Shown: in pieces, positions 54,979 to 63,914 of the stretch
Layout of the letters: each line of letters begins with the position of its first letter
Position numbering within the stretch: position 1 is the stretch's first letter
Source: Aequorivita sinensis
GTDB taxonomy: Bacteria > Bacteroidota > Bacteroidia > Flavobacteriales > Flavobacteriaceae
Assembly: GCF_006346335.1 (NCBI RefSeq)
Contig: NZ_VDMC01000011.1
Span: 1 to 64,000 of the forward strand
Reading direction: 5' to 3'
DNA length: 64,000 bases
The notes under the pieces: model-generated
Seen by the model: only the letters and a program-made list of their open reading frames with translations
Database searches by the model: none
Told to the model about the DNA's origin: nothing
Made by a program: the position numbers and the translations under genes

Positions 54979-56267
54979 ACCTCAGCTTTTATTTTATTTT
55001 TTCTGAAATAACGTATTATTAAAAATAAAACTACCAAAAAGTAAATTACATATCTAAAGAAGTGTGCCATAACAATCCCCTCCATTCCATAACTATTAAC
55101 CAAATAATTGGCAAATCCATAAAACAAAGCAATGGAGAGTATTTCAGTGAATACATAGTTTATTACTAGTTTTTTAGCCAAAAATTGATGTGCCAAAACC
55201 AAAGAAGCTAACCGAACAAAATCACCCATCAATTGCCATTTAAAAAGTTCGGCCATTTCGACTTGCCCCGGGTAAATTAACTCTATAATTATATTTCTAA
55301 ATAAAAAAACCAATACCATCCCTCCTGCAAAAAGAGGCAGAAGCACTTTATAAATAGACAGCACTTCTTTTTTAAAATTTTCGGCACTGTGAATTCCAGC
55401 AAATTTCGGAATTACGTACAGGGTAAAAATTGAAGCTGAAAAAACCATGTAATTATTGGAAATAAAAGTCATATTAGTCCAGATACCAGACTCCCGTCCC
55501 GAAATTTTATCTTCCAGCATGGCGCGAATATCAATATCTACTAGAGGGATTAGAACTGACGAAACAAAAGACATTAAGGTAAAAGCCAAGAGTGCTCTTG
55601 CCATGGGAGCTTTTATTCTCAAGCTTTTAAACTGAATATATTCCCTGAGAACCTTAATAAAAAAAAACAACATTACCGAAACCTGAATAGCAGGAGTAAT
55701 TATAATTGACACTAAAACCCCCTCTAGATTGAACTGAAAGAGAAAAAAAACTGTTAAAATTGTACTTAACAGATAGCTAAACAATTCAATTTTAGCAAAT
55801 TTCTTATATTCGGAAAGACCGTTGATTATACCATTAAAGATTCTTTGAACAGCTATAAATGGAACGATTACAGCAATTAATTTCACTAAAAATGAAAACT
55901 CTGTAGTTGAAAATAAATACGTGCTTATTTCTGAAGAAAACAATAACAGTACTGTACTTGTTATCGAAACACCTATAATTAAAAATACAAAAACCGTAGA
56001 AAATAAACGTTGTAACTTTATTTCCTCATTTTTATATACTGCAATGTATTTTACAATTCCATTAAATGTCCCTAATGAAGTAACCGAAGTTAAAAGCTGC
56101 GAGAAACTTCTGAGTTGCCCTATTTTGTACTGCCCGACAGGCCCAACATACTCGGTCAATAATCGTTGGATGATAGCAGAAACAACCAATCTAATAAAGA
56201 TCACCCCTGCATTCAAAGAGGTCATCTTCAACAATAAATTCCTCTTTATAAAACCTGGAATCTTCAA
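54975..56267 (-). CDS. O-antigen flippase (Wzx-like, MATE/MVF superfamily)
   Basis: A 430-residue membrane protein with about 12 hydrophobic segments (for example GVIFIRLVVSAIIQRLLTEY, FSTVFVFLIIGVSITSTVLL). It belongs to the oligosaccharide flippases that move lipid-linked O-units across the inner membrane. The frame begins at TTG directly after the stop of the aminotransferase gene (TAATTG); the N-terminus before TSLNAG fits the family only if that TTG is used, otherwise the start would be Met15. It probably forms one transcript with the aminotransferase and the acyltransferase. Confidence 0.85.
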   Translation of the reverse strand: MKIPGFIKRNLLLKMTSLNAGVIFIRLVVSAIIQRLLTEYVGPVGQYKIGQLRSFSQLLTSVTSLGTFNGIVKYIAVYKNEEIKLQRLFSTVFVFLIIGVSITSTVLLLFSSEISTYLFSTTEFSFLVKLIAVIVPFIAVQRIFNGIINGLSEYKKFAKIELFSYLLSTILTVFFLFQFNLEGVLVSIIITPAIQVSVMLFFFIKVLREYIQFKSLRIKAPMARALLAFTLMSFVSSVLIPLVDIDIRAMLEDKISGRESGIWTNMTFISNNYMVFSASIFTLYVIPKFAGIHSAENFKKEVLSIYKVLLPLFAGGMVLVFLFRNIIIELIYPGQVEMAELFKWQLMGDFVRLASLVLAHQFLAKKLVINYVFTEILSIALFYGFANYLVNSYGMEGIVMAHFFRYVIYFLVVLFLIIRYFRKNKIKAEV

Positions 56268-57368
56268 TTAGTATGCGTTTAAAGTTTTTATAATCTTTTC
56301 CACATCAGCATCCGTCAATATCGGACTTATTGGAATACTTATCACTTCGTCATGAATCTTTTCAGTATTGGGAAAACTCAAATGTGAATATTCTGAAAGG
56401 GCTTCTTGCTTATGGGGTGGAATTGGGTAATGTATTAAATGACCTATTCCATTTCTATCCAAGTAATCTATAAATCCGTTTCTATTATCAACGCGAACAA
56501 CAAACAAGTGAAAAATATGACTATCACTTTCGTCGTATTTTGGAAGGACTATCTTTTTATTGCTAATTTCAGCTCTATATTTTTTCGCAATCGTTCTTCT
56601 GCGTTCATTATCATCGTCTAAGTAAGGTAACTTACAATTCAAAAAAGCGGCTTGAAGCTCGTCAAGTCGAGAATTGAACCCTAAAATTTCATTTACATAT
56701 TTAGTGATAGCCCCGTAATTTCGAAGTTTACTGATAACATCTGCCAGAGCATCGTCGTTCGTGGTAACCGCTCCCCCATCCCCAAGAGCGCCAAGGTTTT
56801 TGGTGGGATAAAAACTAAACCCCGCCGCATCCCCAAGATTCCCAGCTCGCTTTCCATTATTTGCTATTGCCCCATGGGCTTGGGCAGCATCTTCAATTAC
56901 CAAAAGATTGTTTTCTTTAGCAATCGTTAAAATTTCATCTATAGCTGAAATCTGCCCGTAAAGATGCACAGGCATAATTGCTTTTGTGGTACCTGAAATT
57001 GAATTTTGTAAGGAAATTAAATCAAAATTGTAAGTGTCTAAATCTGCTTCTACAAGTACAGGTTTTAATCCCGCATGCTTAATGGCGAGTATCGTGGCTA
57101 TATATGTATTAGAGGCTACTAGCACCTCATCGTTCTCTTTTAGCTTCCCAAGAACCTTGTACCCTTCTAAAATCAATCGTAAGGCATCCAATCCATTTCC
57201 TACACCCACACAATGATTTGTACCACAATAGCGCGCAAAATTGGCTTCAAAGAGCTTTACTTGGCTTCCCAAAATATAATAGCCTGAATCTAAAAACTTT
57301 TGAAAGCTATTCTGAAAGGCTGTTTCAAAGCGTTGATTTATACTTTTTAAATCTAGAAATGGAATCAT
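56268..57368 (-). CDS. fdtB: Sugar aminotransferase, DegT/DnrJ/EryC1/StrS family (FdtB-like)
   Basis: A 366-residue PLP enzyme. The start [20 protein letters not shown] is typical, as are [25 protein letters not shown] and the PLP lysine K190 in [18 protein letters not shown]. Together with the nearby FdtA-like cupin it probably makes dTDP-3-amino-3,6-dideoxy sugar. It overlaps the acyltransferase gene by 4 bp and directly abuts the flippase gene. Confidence 0.88.
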   Translation of the reverse strand: MIPFLDLKSINQRFETAFQNSFQKFLDSGYYILGSQVKLFEANFARYCGTNHCVGVGNGLDALRLILEGYKVLGKLKENDEVLVASNTYIATILAIKHAGLKPVLVEADLDTYNFDLISLQNSISGTTKAIMPVHLYGQISAIDEILTIAKENNLLVIEDAAQAHGAIANNGKRAGNLGDAAGFSFYPTKNLGALGDGGAVTTNDDALADVISKLRNYGAITKYVNEILGFNSRLDELQAAFLNCKLPYLDDDNERRRTIAKKYRAEISNKKIVLPKYDESDSHIFHLFVVRVDNRNGFIDYLDRNGIGHLIHYPIPPHKQEALSEYSHLSFPNTEKIHDEVISIPISPILTDADVEKIIKTLNAY

Positions 57369-58372
57369 ACAAAAATGGATTCTAAGTTTTTATAGTTTGA
57401 AGTTTTCACTTTATAAAAAGACTGCGCGATACTTCTACCGCCAAAACATTCTTTCCAATAAAGTAAGCCTTCGTTAATATTTTTTCCTTGATTTTCGTTG
57501 GAAGCTCCAAAGTCAAAATACAACTTTTTAGCAAAGCGCTCTCGCAACAAGTATTCAAATAAAAAATCCAAAGTGCCCAGTTGTTGTTTATCCTGATTAG
57601 CCGAAATATATTGCGCGTGTGCAACTGTATCTGTTTCAAAGATAGTTGCGCCGCCAACAATTACAGTATCTTTATAAACATTAAATTGCTTAATGTTTTT
57701 AGGAAAAGAATTAGCTAATAATTTAATTTCCGCCAAACTATGAACAGGCGAAGCTCCGTGTTTCAGTGAGAGGTTTGGAGTAAGAATTTGATTCCAAAAC
57801 GCTGCAAAATCATCAGTCTCTTCAATTTTAAGATTTTGGTTAATTCCTTTTTTAACCCCTTCCATTCTATTAGACGCAATTTTAATCGGGTTTCTATTAT
57901 CAATTACACAAAGTAAATCTACGCGGTAAGGCTTTGCTTCCACAATATTTAACAACCAATCTAATTCGTCTGAAGGCACCCGATGATATATTCTAGGCGT
58001 TTGCTTTATGACAACCTCAACAATCTCCGCTTTATACAAATACTTTAAAATACTTTTAAAAATAAGAGCCGTCTCTTTAAACTTAACCGAAGTCTTGAGA
58101 ATTATCCCGCCGTAACTTAGCCCTTGATGTGAGTAAACTTTGTTTTCTATCACATTGGCAGGGAATACGCCTACTACTTTGTTTTTCTTGTAAACAACAA
58201 GCGAATGGTCTTCAAAACGATCGGAATGATAGTCCATAAAATCTCTATGGAATAGAAATGTGCCGTTTTTTGAAGACATCACAAAGTTGTTCCACAAAGC
58301 TTTATCTTCAGGCGCATATTTTTTTACGGTAAAAGTACTAGTGTCCAATGATTTTGCTTTTAAAAATGACAT
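57365..58372 (-). CDS. FemAB/GNAT-like acyltransferase
   Basis: A 335-residue protein with two GNAT-like halves, as in FemAB-type acyltransferases: [20 protein letters not shown] near 40-59, [20 protein letters not shown], then [20 protein letters not shown] and [20 protein letters not shown]. In this operon position it may acylate the amino sugar made by the FdtA/FdtB-like enzymes, since no FdtC-type hexapeptide acetyltransferase is present. That role is inferred from context only. Confidence 0.75.
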   Translation of the reverse strand: MSFLKAKSLDTSTFTVKKYAPEDKALWNNFVMSSKNGTFLFHRDFMDYHSDRFEDHSLVVYKKNKVVGVFPANVIENKVYSHQGLSYGGIILKTSVKFKETALIFKSILKYLYKAEIVEVVIKQTPRIYHRVPSDELDWLLNIVEAKPYRVDLLCVIDNRNPIKIASNRMEGVKKGINQNLKIEETDDFAAFWNQILTPNLSLKHGASPVHSLAEIKLLANSFPKNIKQFNVYKDTVIVGGATIFETDTVAHAQYISANQDKQQLGTLDFLFEYLLRERFAKKLYFDFGASNENQGKNINEGLLYWKECFGGRSIAQSFYKVKTSNYKNLESIFV

Positions 58373-58449
58373 TTTACATTATCCTGTAAAACTAAAATTT
58401 ATTTTTAGTTTTACAGTTCTATAAATAACATATTAAAACCTCCAATTAA

Positions 58450-59733
58450 TTGAAATATTCTTTAAAGTTTACAAAAGTTTCAAAAAAGGATATTTTATGG
58501 CTATTACTATATATTGGCGTTTTTATATATTTTGTTTTTCAACCTCCAATATATTCGCCAGACACTGGAAGCTATTGGCATCTGGATGTATTTCGATACC
58601 CCATCTACCCGCTGTTTTTAAGAGGATTCGAATTTATTTTTGGCAATAATTATTGGACTGCCGTTGTGGCTTTTCAATTACTATTCGTTTTAGGTTCTAT
58701 TCAAGTTTTCTTTAAAAACATTTCAAATTTACTGAAACTAAACTTTGTATTGGAGTTGCTATTATTTGCAATACTATTATTTCCGATATTTCCTCCCTTA
58801 CTTACCGCAAACAACTTAGCTTCCGAAGGACTTTCGTACCCGCTATATTTATTATTAATATCCTTCGCAATAGACTTTCTATTTAGAGAGAAGACAAAAA
58901 GAATTTATTTTTTTTCAGCCGTCTTTATTGCTTTAGCACTAACTCGCGGGCAGTTTGTAATTATCGTTCCAATTATTGTTTTCCTCTTACTTCTGAAACA
59001 CAAGAAAAACATTTTCAGAAAATCGCATTTAAAATATTTGCTGTTGCTTATCCTACTACCTATAATAACCAACACCCTAGACGCCACTTATAGAAAAGCA
59101 GTTCATAAACACTTTATTACTACACCATTTACTTTTACAAATGCTCTTACGCTTCCTTTGTATATTTCAGAGAAAAAAGACAGTTCACTTTTTGAAAACC
59201 CAGCCCATAAAGCTATCTTTCTTAAAACGTATAAACGCATAGATAGTTTAGGGTTATTGAGCTCCAAAGTTAAAGGGGATTATAGCGCAAAATATCAAGT
59301 TTTTCACGATAACTTTCCTTATATATGCAATCAAAGTTTTCACAATATAGGGAGGGAATATTACAAAGATGAAAACGATCCCTTTAAAAGCGCTATAGAT
59401 ACAGAAATTGCTGCGAAACAAATGTTTCCGGAACTCTTAAAAGCACATTTTAAAGATTATATTTCGCTTTATTACACCAGTGTTATGCACGGCTTTTATT
59501 CGGTATTTATTTTTATTTTCTTTGTTATTATCTGTATTTACAGCGGCTTAAAATGTTTGAAAAAATTTAATTTAGAAAACGGTTTACTGTTTTTTGGAAG
59601 TCTTTTAATATTATCTAATGCATTAATTGTAGCTGTGGCAGTTCATACAATTATGAGGTATGTATTCTATAATTTTGCAATGGCATTTATTATAATAGTA
59701 TTACTCTCTAAAAAATTAACCTACACAAGATGA
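58450..59733 (+). CDS. Polytopic membrane protein, GT-C-like
   Basis: A 427-residue membrane protein with about ten helices. The first helix (WLLLYIGVFIYFVFQPPIY) leads into SPDTGSYWHLD, where the Asp sits at the position of the catalytic acid in the first loop of GT-C glycosyltransferases. The frame begins at TTG (58450), directly after an in-frame TAA, and no other start exists for many codons. Its stop overlaps the ATG of the next gene (59730-59733), so both are coupled. Likely uses a lipid-linked sugar, but this is not proven. Confidence 0.7.
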   Translation: MKYSLKFTKVSKKDILWLLLYIGVFIYFVFQPPIYSPDTGSYWHLDVFRYPIYPLFLRGFEFIFGNNYWTAVVAFQLLFVLGSIQVFFKNISNLLKLNFVLELLLFAILLFPIFPPLLTANNLASEGLSYPLYLLLISFAIDFLFREKTKRIYFFSAVFIALALTRGQFVIIVPIIVFLLLLKHKKNIFRKSHLKYLLLLILLPIITNTLDATYRKAVHKHFITTPFTFTNALTLPLYISEKKDSSLFENPAHKAIFLKTYKRIDSLGLLSSKVKGDYSAKYQVFHDNFPYICNQSFHNIGREYYKDENDPFKSAIDTEIAAKQMFPELLKAHFKDYISLYYTSVMHGFYSVFIFIFFVIICIYSGLKCLKKFNLENGLLFFGSLLILSNALIVAVAVHTIMRYVFYNFAMAFIIIVLLSKKLTYTR

Positions 59734-60875
59734 ATATAGAACTAAGCATAGTAATGCCGTGTCTGAACGAAGCTGAAACACTTGCAGTTTGTATAAATAA
59801 AGCGCAATCGTTTTTTGAACGCGAAAATATTAGCGGGGAAGTAATTATTGCGGATAATGGCAGTACCGATGGTTCTCAAAAAATTGCAACCGACTTAAAC
59901 GCAAGGGTGGTTAATGTGCCTCAAAAAGGGTATGGAAGCGCCTTACGCGGGGGCATTGAAGCTGCAAATGGAAAATATGTAATTATGGGTGATGCCGATG
60001 ACAGTTACGACTTTAGCAACCTAATGCCTTATGTGATTAAACTTCGTGAAGGGTATGATTTAGTAATGGGTAACCGTTTTAAAGGTGGTATTAAAAAAGG
60101 AGCTATGCCTTTTCTTCATAAATACTTAGGGAATCCTGTGCTCTCATTTATTGGAAGGCTATTCTTTAAAAGTAAAATTGGAGATTTTCATTGTGGTCTG
60201 CGTGGGTTTAGTAAAGAAGCCTATTACAAAATGGAGCTTAAAACTACGGGAATGGAGTTTGCCAGTGAAATGATTGTAAAATCCAGTCTTAAAGACTTAA
60301 AAATTACTGAGGTTAACACCATTCTCTCTCCAGATGGACGCTCCCGCCCTCCACATTTAAATACTTGGCGAGATGGATGGAGACATTTACGGTTTTTAGT
60401 GCTTTACAGTCCTAATTGGCTCTTTTTAATCCCAGGATTGTTACTTTTTATCTTTGGGATTATAACTTCTAGTTTTTTACTGTTTGGAACGGTAAGTATA
60501 GGCTCAGTTAATTTTGGAGTTCATACACTTCTCTTCACTTCAGGTTTTGTATTGATTGGCTTTCAATTTATTCTTTTTTATGGCCTTACTAAAGTGTTTA
60601 CTGTAGAAAATGAATTACTCCCAAAATCGAATAAATATGATAAACTCTTTAAATTAATCAATTTAGAGAAAGGTTTGATTGTTGGGGCTATACTAGTGAT
60701 AATTGGAATTATACTAAGTTTTTCTGCTTATTTTGATTGGCAAGCAATAAATTTTGGAGATATAGAAAACACTTCTACCCTCCGAAGCGTTATCCCCGCA
60801 ATTACCCTAATGCTATTAGGCGTGCAAGTGATTTTGTTTAGCTTATTTTTCAGCATCCTAGGATTAAAAAAATAA
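59730..60875 (+). CDS. Glycosyltransferase family 2, DPM1/GtrB-like with C-terminal membrane helices
   Basis: A 381-residue enzyme. The catalytic part (IELSIVMPCLNEAETLAVCI, VIIADNGSTDGSQ, YVIMGDADDSYDF near 90) resembles polyprenyl-phosphate sugar transferases. The C-terminal third has four hydrophobic helices (NWLFLIPGLLLFIFGIITSS, TLLFTSGFVLIGFQFILFYG). It probably makes a polyprenyl-phosphate-linked sugar that the GT-C-like protein encoded just upstream could use; the 4-bp overlap supports that pairing. Confidence 0.88.
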   Translation: MNIELSIVMPCLNEAETLAVCINKAQSFFERENISGEVIIADNGSTDGSQKIATDLNARVVNVPQKGYGSALRGGIEAANGKYVIMGDADDSYDFSNLMPYVIKLREGYDLVMGNRFKGGIKKGAMPFLHKYLGNPVLSFIGRLFFKSKIGDFHCGLRGFSKEAYYKMELKTTGMEFASEMIVKSSLKDLKITEVNTILSPDGRSRPPHLNTWRDGWRHLRFLVLYSPNWLFLIPGLLLFIFGIITSSFLLFGTVSIGSVNFGVHTLLFTSGFVLIGFQFILFYGLTKVFTVENELLPKSNKYDKLFKLINLEKGLIVGAILVIIGIILSFSAYFDWQAINFGDIENTSTLRSVIPAITLMLLGVQVILFSLFFSILGLKK

Positions 60876-60923
60876 TAGCTTTTCTTAAATGCTTGTTGTA
60901 ATAATTTAAATACTCGAGCGCTT

Positions 60924-61907
60924 CTAAAAAGGTAAAGTAATAGTTTCTGGTTTGATGAATTCTTTAGAATACGGATTTTCTAAAAAACTTAGCGGTGGTT
61001 TCTGAAACTTAAGAATATCTTCTCGCTCTATACCATAAACACTCCAATAATTAGAAAGCAACTGTGCAAAAATGTTTTCATCCCAAAATCCAAAAATTGG
61101 TTTTTCGGAAGTACCTTCTATTGGAAGCGCTTCAATAGTAATCCCATTTTCGCCGCTTTCAATATTAAACTCAGGTTTGTACTGTAGAATATAGTCTGAA
61201 TAGTGGAAACGTGCATATAACTCTTCAAATTGAATAGGATGCAATACGTTTCCTTTCATTTTATCTAGAATATCTTTCTGACTTTCAGCAATGATACCAG
61301 CGTCTTGCAAACAAGCAATAAATCCAAAGCCATTTACACCAAACGAGAACATCAAGTTAATAGCATCATCGCGATAGCTAAAAATATCTGCTGAATATTT
61401 AAGCGGGAAAATTGCAATACTCCAAGGCTTTTTTCCAACAAATGACACAGGCTCAATAATAGATTGAAGCATTAAGTGAAATTGTCCAAAGCGTTCTCTT
61501 AAGGCTAGCGAGAGTTTAAAATCCTCGCCTAAGCGTAATAGCCTATCCCTTTCATATAGCATTTCGTAATAAAGCAGGCCATACACCATTCTACCCGACC
61601 ATTGGAAAATAAGCTCCTCGTCGAGCGCTGCCATTCCTTCATAGCCATCTTTGTATGCTTCTTGAATTTTAAGGTCTAATTCATCAAAAGCTTTTTTCAC
61701 TTTAGGTGAACACGGTAATTCCAAATCGGCATACGTATAAGACTTGGTTTTATCCATCATCTCAATCTTTTCATCTCCAAACTTAAAATGATCCATTAAC
61801 CACTGAGGGAAAACCGACATTTTTTCATTTGTTAAATCTCCTGTAAGAAAACAAAAGTGTTCGTCAAAAATTAATTCTAAGTAAGGATTAAAAAGCATTT
61901 CGGCCAT
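60924..61907 (-). CDS. Conserved protein of unknown function
   Basis: A 327-residue soluble protein, acidic and rich in aromatic residues (LELIFDEHFCFLTGDLTNEK, WSGRMVYGLLYYEMLYERDR). No signal peptide or membrane helix is visible and I recognise no domain. The start is ATG at 61907, or possibly the next one three codons later (MLFNPYLELIF). It has its own promoter at 61945-61952 and is separated from typA by the typA terminator. Confidence 0.65.
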   Translation of the reverse strand: MAEMLFNPYLELIFDEHFCFLTGDLTNEKMSVFPQWLMDHFKFGDEKIEMMDKTKSYTYADLELPCSPKVKKAFDELDLKIQEAYKDGYEGMAALDEELIFQWSGRMVYGLLYYEMLYERDRLLRLGEDFKLSLALRERFGQFHLMLQSIIEPVSFVGKKPWSIAIFPLKYSADIFSYRDDAINLMFSFGVNGFGFIACLQDAGIIAESQKDILDKMKGNVLHPIQFEELYARFHYSDYILQYKPEFNIESGENGITIEALPIEGTSEKPIFGFWDENIFAQLLSNYWSVYGIEREDILKFQKPPLSFLENPYSKEFIKPETITLPF

Positions 61908-61944
61908 AAAAGTTCGGGAATTAATCTTAAGATATTTTTTTTTG

Positions 61945-61952
61945 CAAATATA
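61945..61952 (-). promoter_or_regulatory. Promoter -7 box TATATTTG
   Basis: An exact TAnnTTTG match on the minus strand, 37 bases upstream of the ATG at 61907, downstream of the typA terminator. Confidence 0.6.
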
Positions 61953-61997
61953 GCCATTAGCTTACATTAGGTCTGATGCATTTGCAAAAAGATTGTT

Positions 61998-62058
61998 CCA
62001 AAAAAAAAGACGTAAGACTTGAGTTTAGTTTAAAAACTAAAATCAATTGTCTTACGTC
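61998..62058 (-). terminator. typA terminator
   Basis: GACGTAAGAC (62009-62018) and GTCTTACGTC (62049-62058) form a perfect outer stem with further TTTAGTTT/AACTAAA pairing inside. On the minus strand a run of ten T follows (62008-61999). It lies 27 bases after the typA stop. Confidence 0.88.
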
Positions 62059-62085
62059 CTCTATAAAAAGGTTATTTACCTTTAA

Positions 62086-63879
62086 TTATATTTTGTTTCT
62101 CTTACGATCAACCTCTTTTAAGTGAATTTTACGAATTCTCAAGTGGTTTGGAGTAACCTCAACGTATTCATCTTTTTGAATGTACTCTAAAGCTTCTTCT
62201 AATGAAAACTTAATTGCAGGAACAATTTTCGCTTTATCATCAGCTCCAGAAGATCGTACGTTCGAAAGTTTTTTAGTTTTAGTGATGTTAACTGTCATAT
62301 CATCTTGACGAGAGTTTTCACCAATTACCTGCCCTTCGTAAATATCTTCACCTGGATCTACAAAAAACTTACCTCTATCTTGTAACTTATCTATAGAATA
62401 AGGGATAGCTGTTCCTGTTTCCATAGAAACTAAAGATCCGTTTTGTCTTTCTGGAATTCCACCTTTTAACGGTTGGTATTCTAGAAAACGGTGCGTCATA
62501 ATTGCTTCACCTGCTGTTGCTGTAAGTAATTGGTTACGCAAACCAATAATACCACGAGATGGAATTACGAATTTACAAACCATACGGTCTCCTTTTCCTT
62601 CCATACTCAGCATTTCCCCTTTACGAATGGTCACCATATTAATAGCGGTTCCACTTACGGTTTCAGGTAAATCGATAGTCATTTCTTCAACTGGCTCACA
62701 TTTTACACCGTCAATTTCCTTAACGATAACTTGTGGTTGTCCAATTTGAAGTTCATAACCTTCACGACGCATTGTTTCAATTAAAACTGAAAGGTGCAAA
62801 ACGCCACGGCCAAAAACCATAAATTTATCTGCACTATCCGTCGGCAGCATACGCAACGCAAGGTTTTTCTCTAATTCTTTTTCAAGTCTTTCCTTAATGT
62901 GGCGCGATGTAACGAATTTTCCATCTTTTCCAAAGAAAGGTGAATCGTTAATAGTGAAAAGCATACTCATTGTAGGCTCATCAATCGCTATTGTTTGTAG
63001 TGCTTCAGGATTTTCCGCATCGGCAATAGTATCACCAATTTCGAAACCTTCAAGACCTACTAAAGCACAGATATCTCCAGGTTGTACTTCCGTAACTTTC
63101 TTACGGCCCATCCCCTCAAAAGTGTGGATTTCTTTAATTTTTGACTTTACAATTGAGCCATCTCGCTTCACTAAGGCTACTTGTAAACCTTCTTTCAATA
63201 CACCTCTTTGTAAACGACCAATTGCGATTCTTCCTGTGAATGAAGAAAAGTCTAAAGATGTAATCAACATTTGTAGCGATCCCTCTTCAGCTTTAAAAGA
63301 AGGTACGTGTTCTAAAACCATATCTAATAATGGTTCAAGAGAATCGGTTGGTTTTTGCCAATCTGTACTCATCCAGTTCTGTTTTGCCGAACCATATACA
63401 GTAGGGAAATCAAGTTGCCATTCTTCGGCACCTAATTCGAACATTAGGTCGAAAATAGATTCGTGTACCTCATCTGGAGTACAGTTATCTTTATCTACTT
63501 TATTTACAACCACACAAGGCTTTAAACCTAGATCGATAGCTTTTTGTAATACAAATCGAGTTTGTGGCATTGGACCTTCAAAAGCATCTACTAAAAGTAA
63601 TACTCCGTCGGCCATATTCAATACTCTTTCTACTTCACCACCAAAATCGGCGTGACCAGGAGTATCGATAATATTTATTTTTGTGTCTTTATAAACTACA
63701 GAAACGTTTTTTGATGTAATAGTAATTCCTCTTTCACGTTCAAGGTCGTTGTTATCTAAGATAAGCTCACCAGACTGTTCGTTTTCACGGAAAAGACTAC
63801 AGTGGTGCATAATTTTATCAACCAGGGTAGTTTTACCGTGGTCAACGTGGGCAATAATGGCGATGTTTTTAATTTTCAT
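62086..63879 (-). CDS. typA: Translational GTPase TypA/BipA
   Basis: A 597-residue ribosome-associated GTPase, near the usual length of about 600. The P-loop AHVDHGKTT lies near residues 9-17, then RERGITITSK, DTPGHADFGGEVER and NKVD. The C-terminal BipA-specific domain contains MSMEGKGDRMVCKFVIPSRG, GLRNQLLTATAGEA and KKLSNVRSSG. BipA assists 50S assembly under stress. The open frame starts at a TTG at 63909 inside the promoter box; the ATG at 63879 gives the correct [18 protein letters not shown]. Confidence 0.97.
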   Translation of the reverse strand: MKIKNIAIIAHVDHGKTTLVDKIMHHCSLFRENEQSGELILDNNDLERERGITITSKNVSVVYKDTKINIIDTPGHADFGGEVERVLNMADGVLLLVDAFEGPMPQTRFVLQKAIDLGLKPCVVVNKVDKDNCTPDEVHESIFDLMFELGAEEWQLDFPTVYGSAKQNWMSTDWQKPTDSLEPLLDMVLEHVPSFKAEEGSLQMLITSLDFSSFTGRIAIGRLQRGVLKEGLQVALVKRDGSIVKSKIKEIHTFEGMGRKKVTEVQPGDICALVGLEGFEIGDTIADAENPEALQTIAIDEPTMSMLFTINDSPFFGKDGKFVTSRHIKERLEKELEKNLALRMLPTDSADKFMVFGRGVLHLSVLIETMRREGYELQIGQPQVIVKEIDGVKCEPVEEMTIDLPETVSGTAINMVTIRKGEMLSMEGKGDRMVCKFVIPSRGIIGLRNQLLTATAGEAIMTHRFLEYQPLKGGIPERQNGSLVSMETGTAIPYSIDKLQDRGKFFVDPGEDIYEGQVIGENSRQDDMTVNITKTKKLSNVRSSGADDKAKIVPAIKFSLEEALEYIQKDEYVEVTPNHLRIRKIHLKEVDRKRNKI

Positions 63880-63885
63880 AAACTT

Positions 63886-63903
63886 CCTCCTTTTTTTTGG
63901 AGG
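63886..63903 (-). promoter_or_regulatory. typA Shine-Dalgarno with complementary CCTCC
   Basis: On the minus strand the leader reads CCTCC (63903-63899), eight A, then GGAGG (63890-63886), six bases before the ATG. AAAGGAGG is a near-perfect Shine-Dalgarno site, and the upstream CCTCC can pair with it to form a small stem. Such sites are rare in this window. Confidence 0.55.
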
Positions 63904-63906
63904 GTG

Positions 63907-63914
63907 CAAAAGTA
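63907..63914 (-). promoter_or_regulatory. typA promoter -7 box TACTTTTG
   Basis: An exact TAnnTTTG match on the minus strand. Transcription would start around 63900-63903, giving a leader of about 22 nt that begins at or within the CCTCC element. Confidence 0.7.

Noticed and set aside
62897-63655. 252-codon plus-strand frame inside typA
   Set aside because: Antisense to conserved typA coding sequence, Ser/Pro-rich, with no start signals; a shadow frame.
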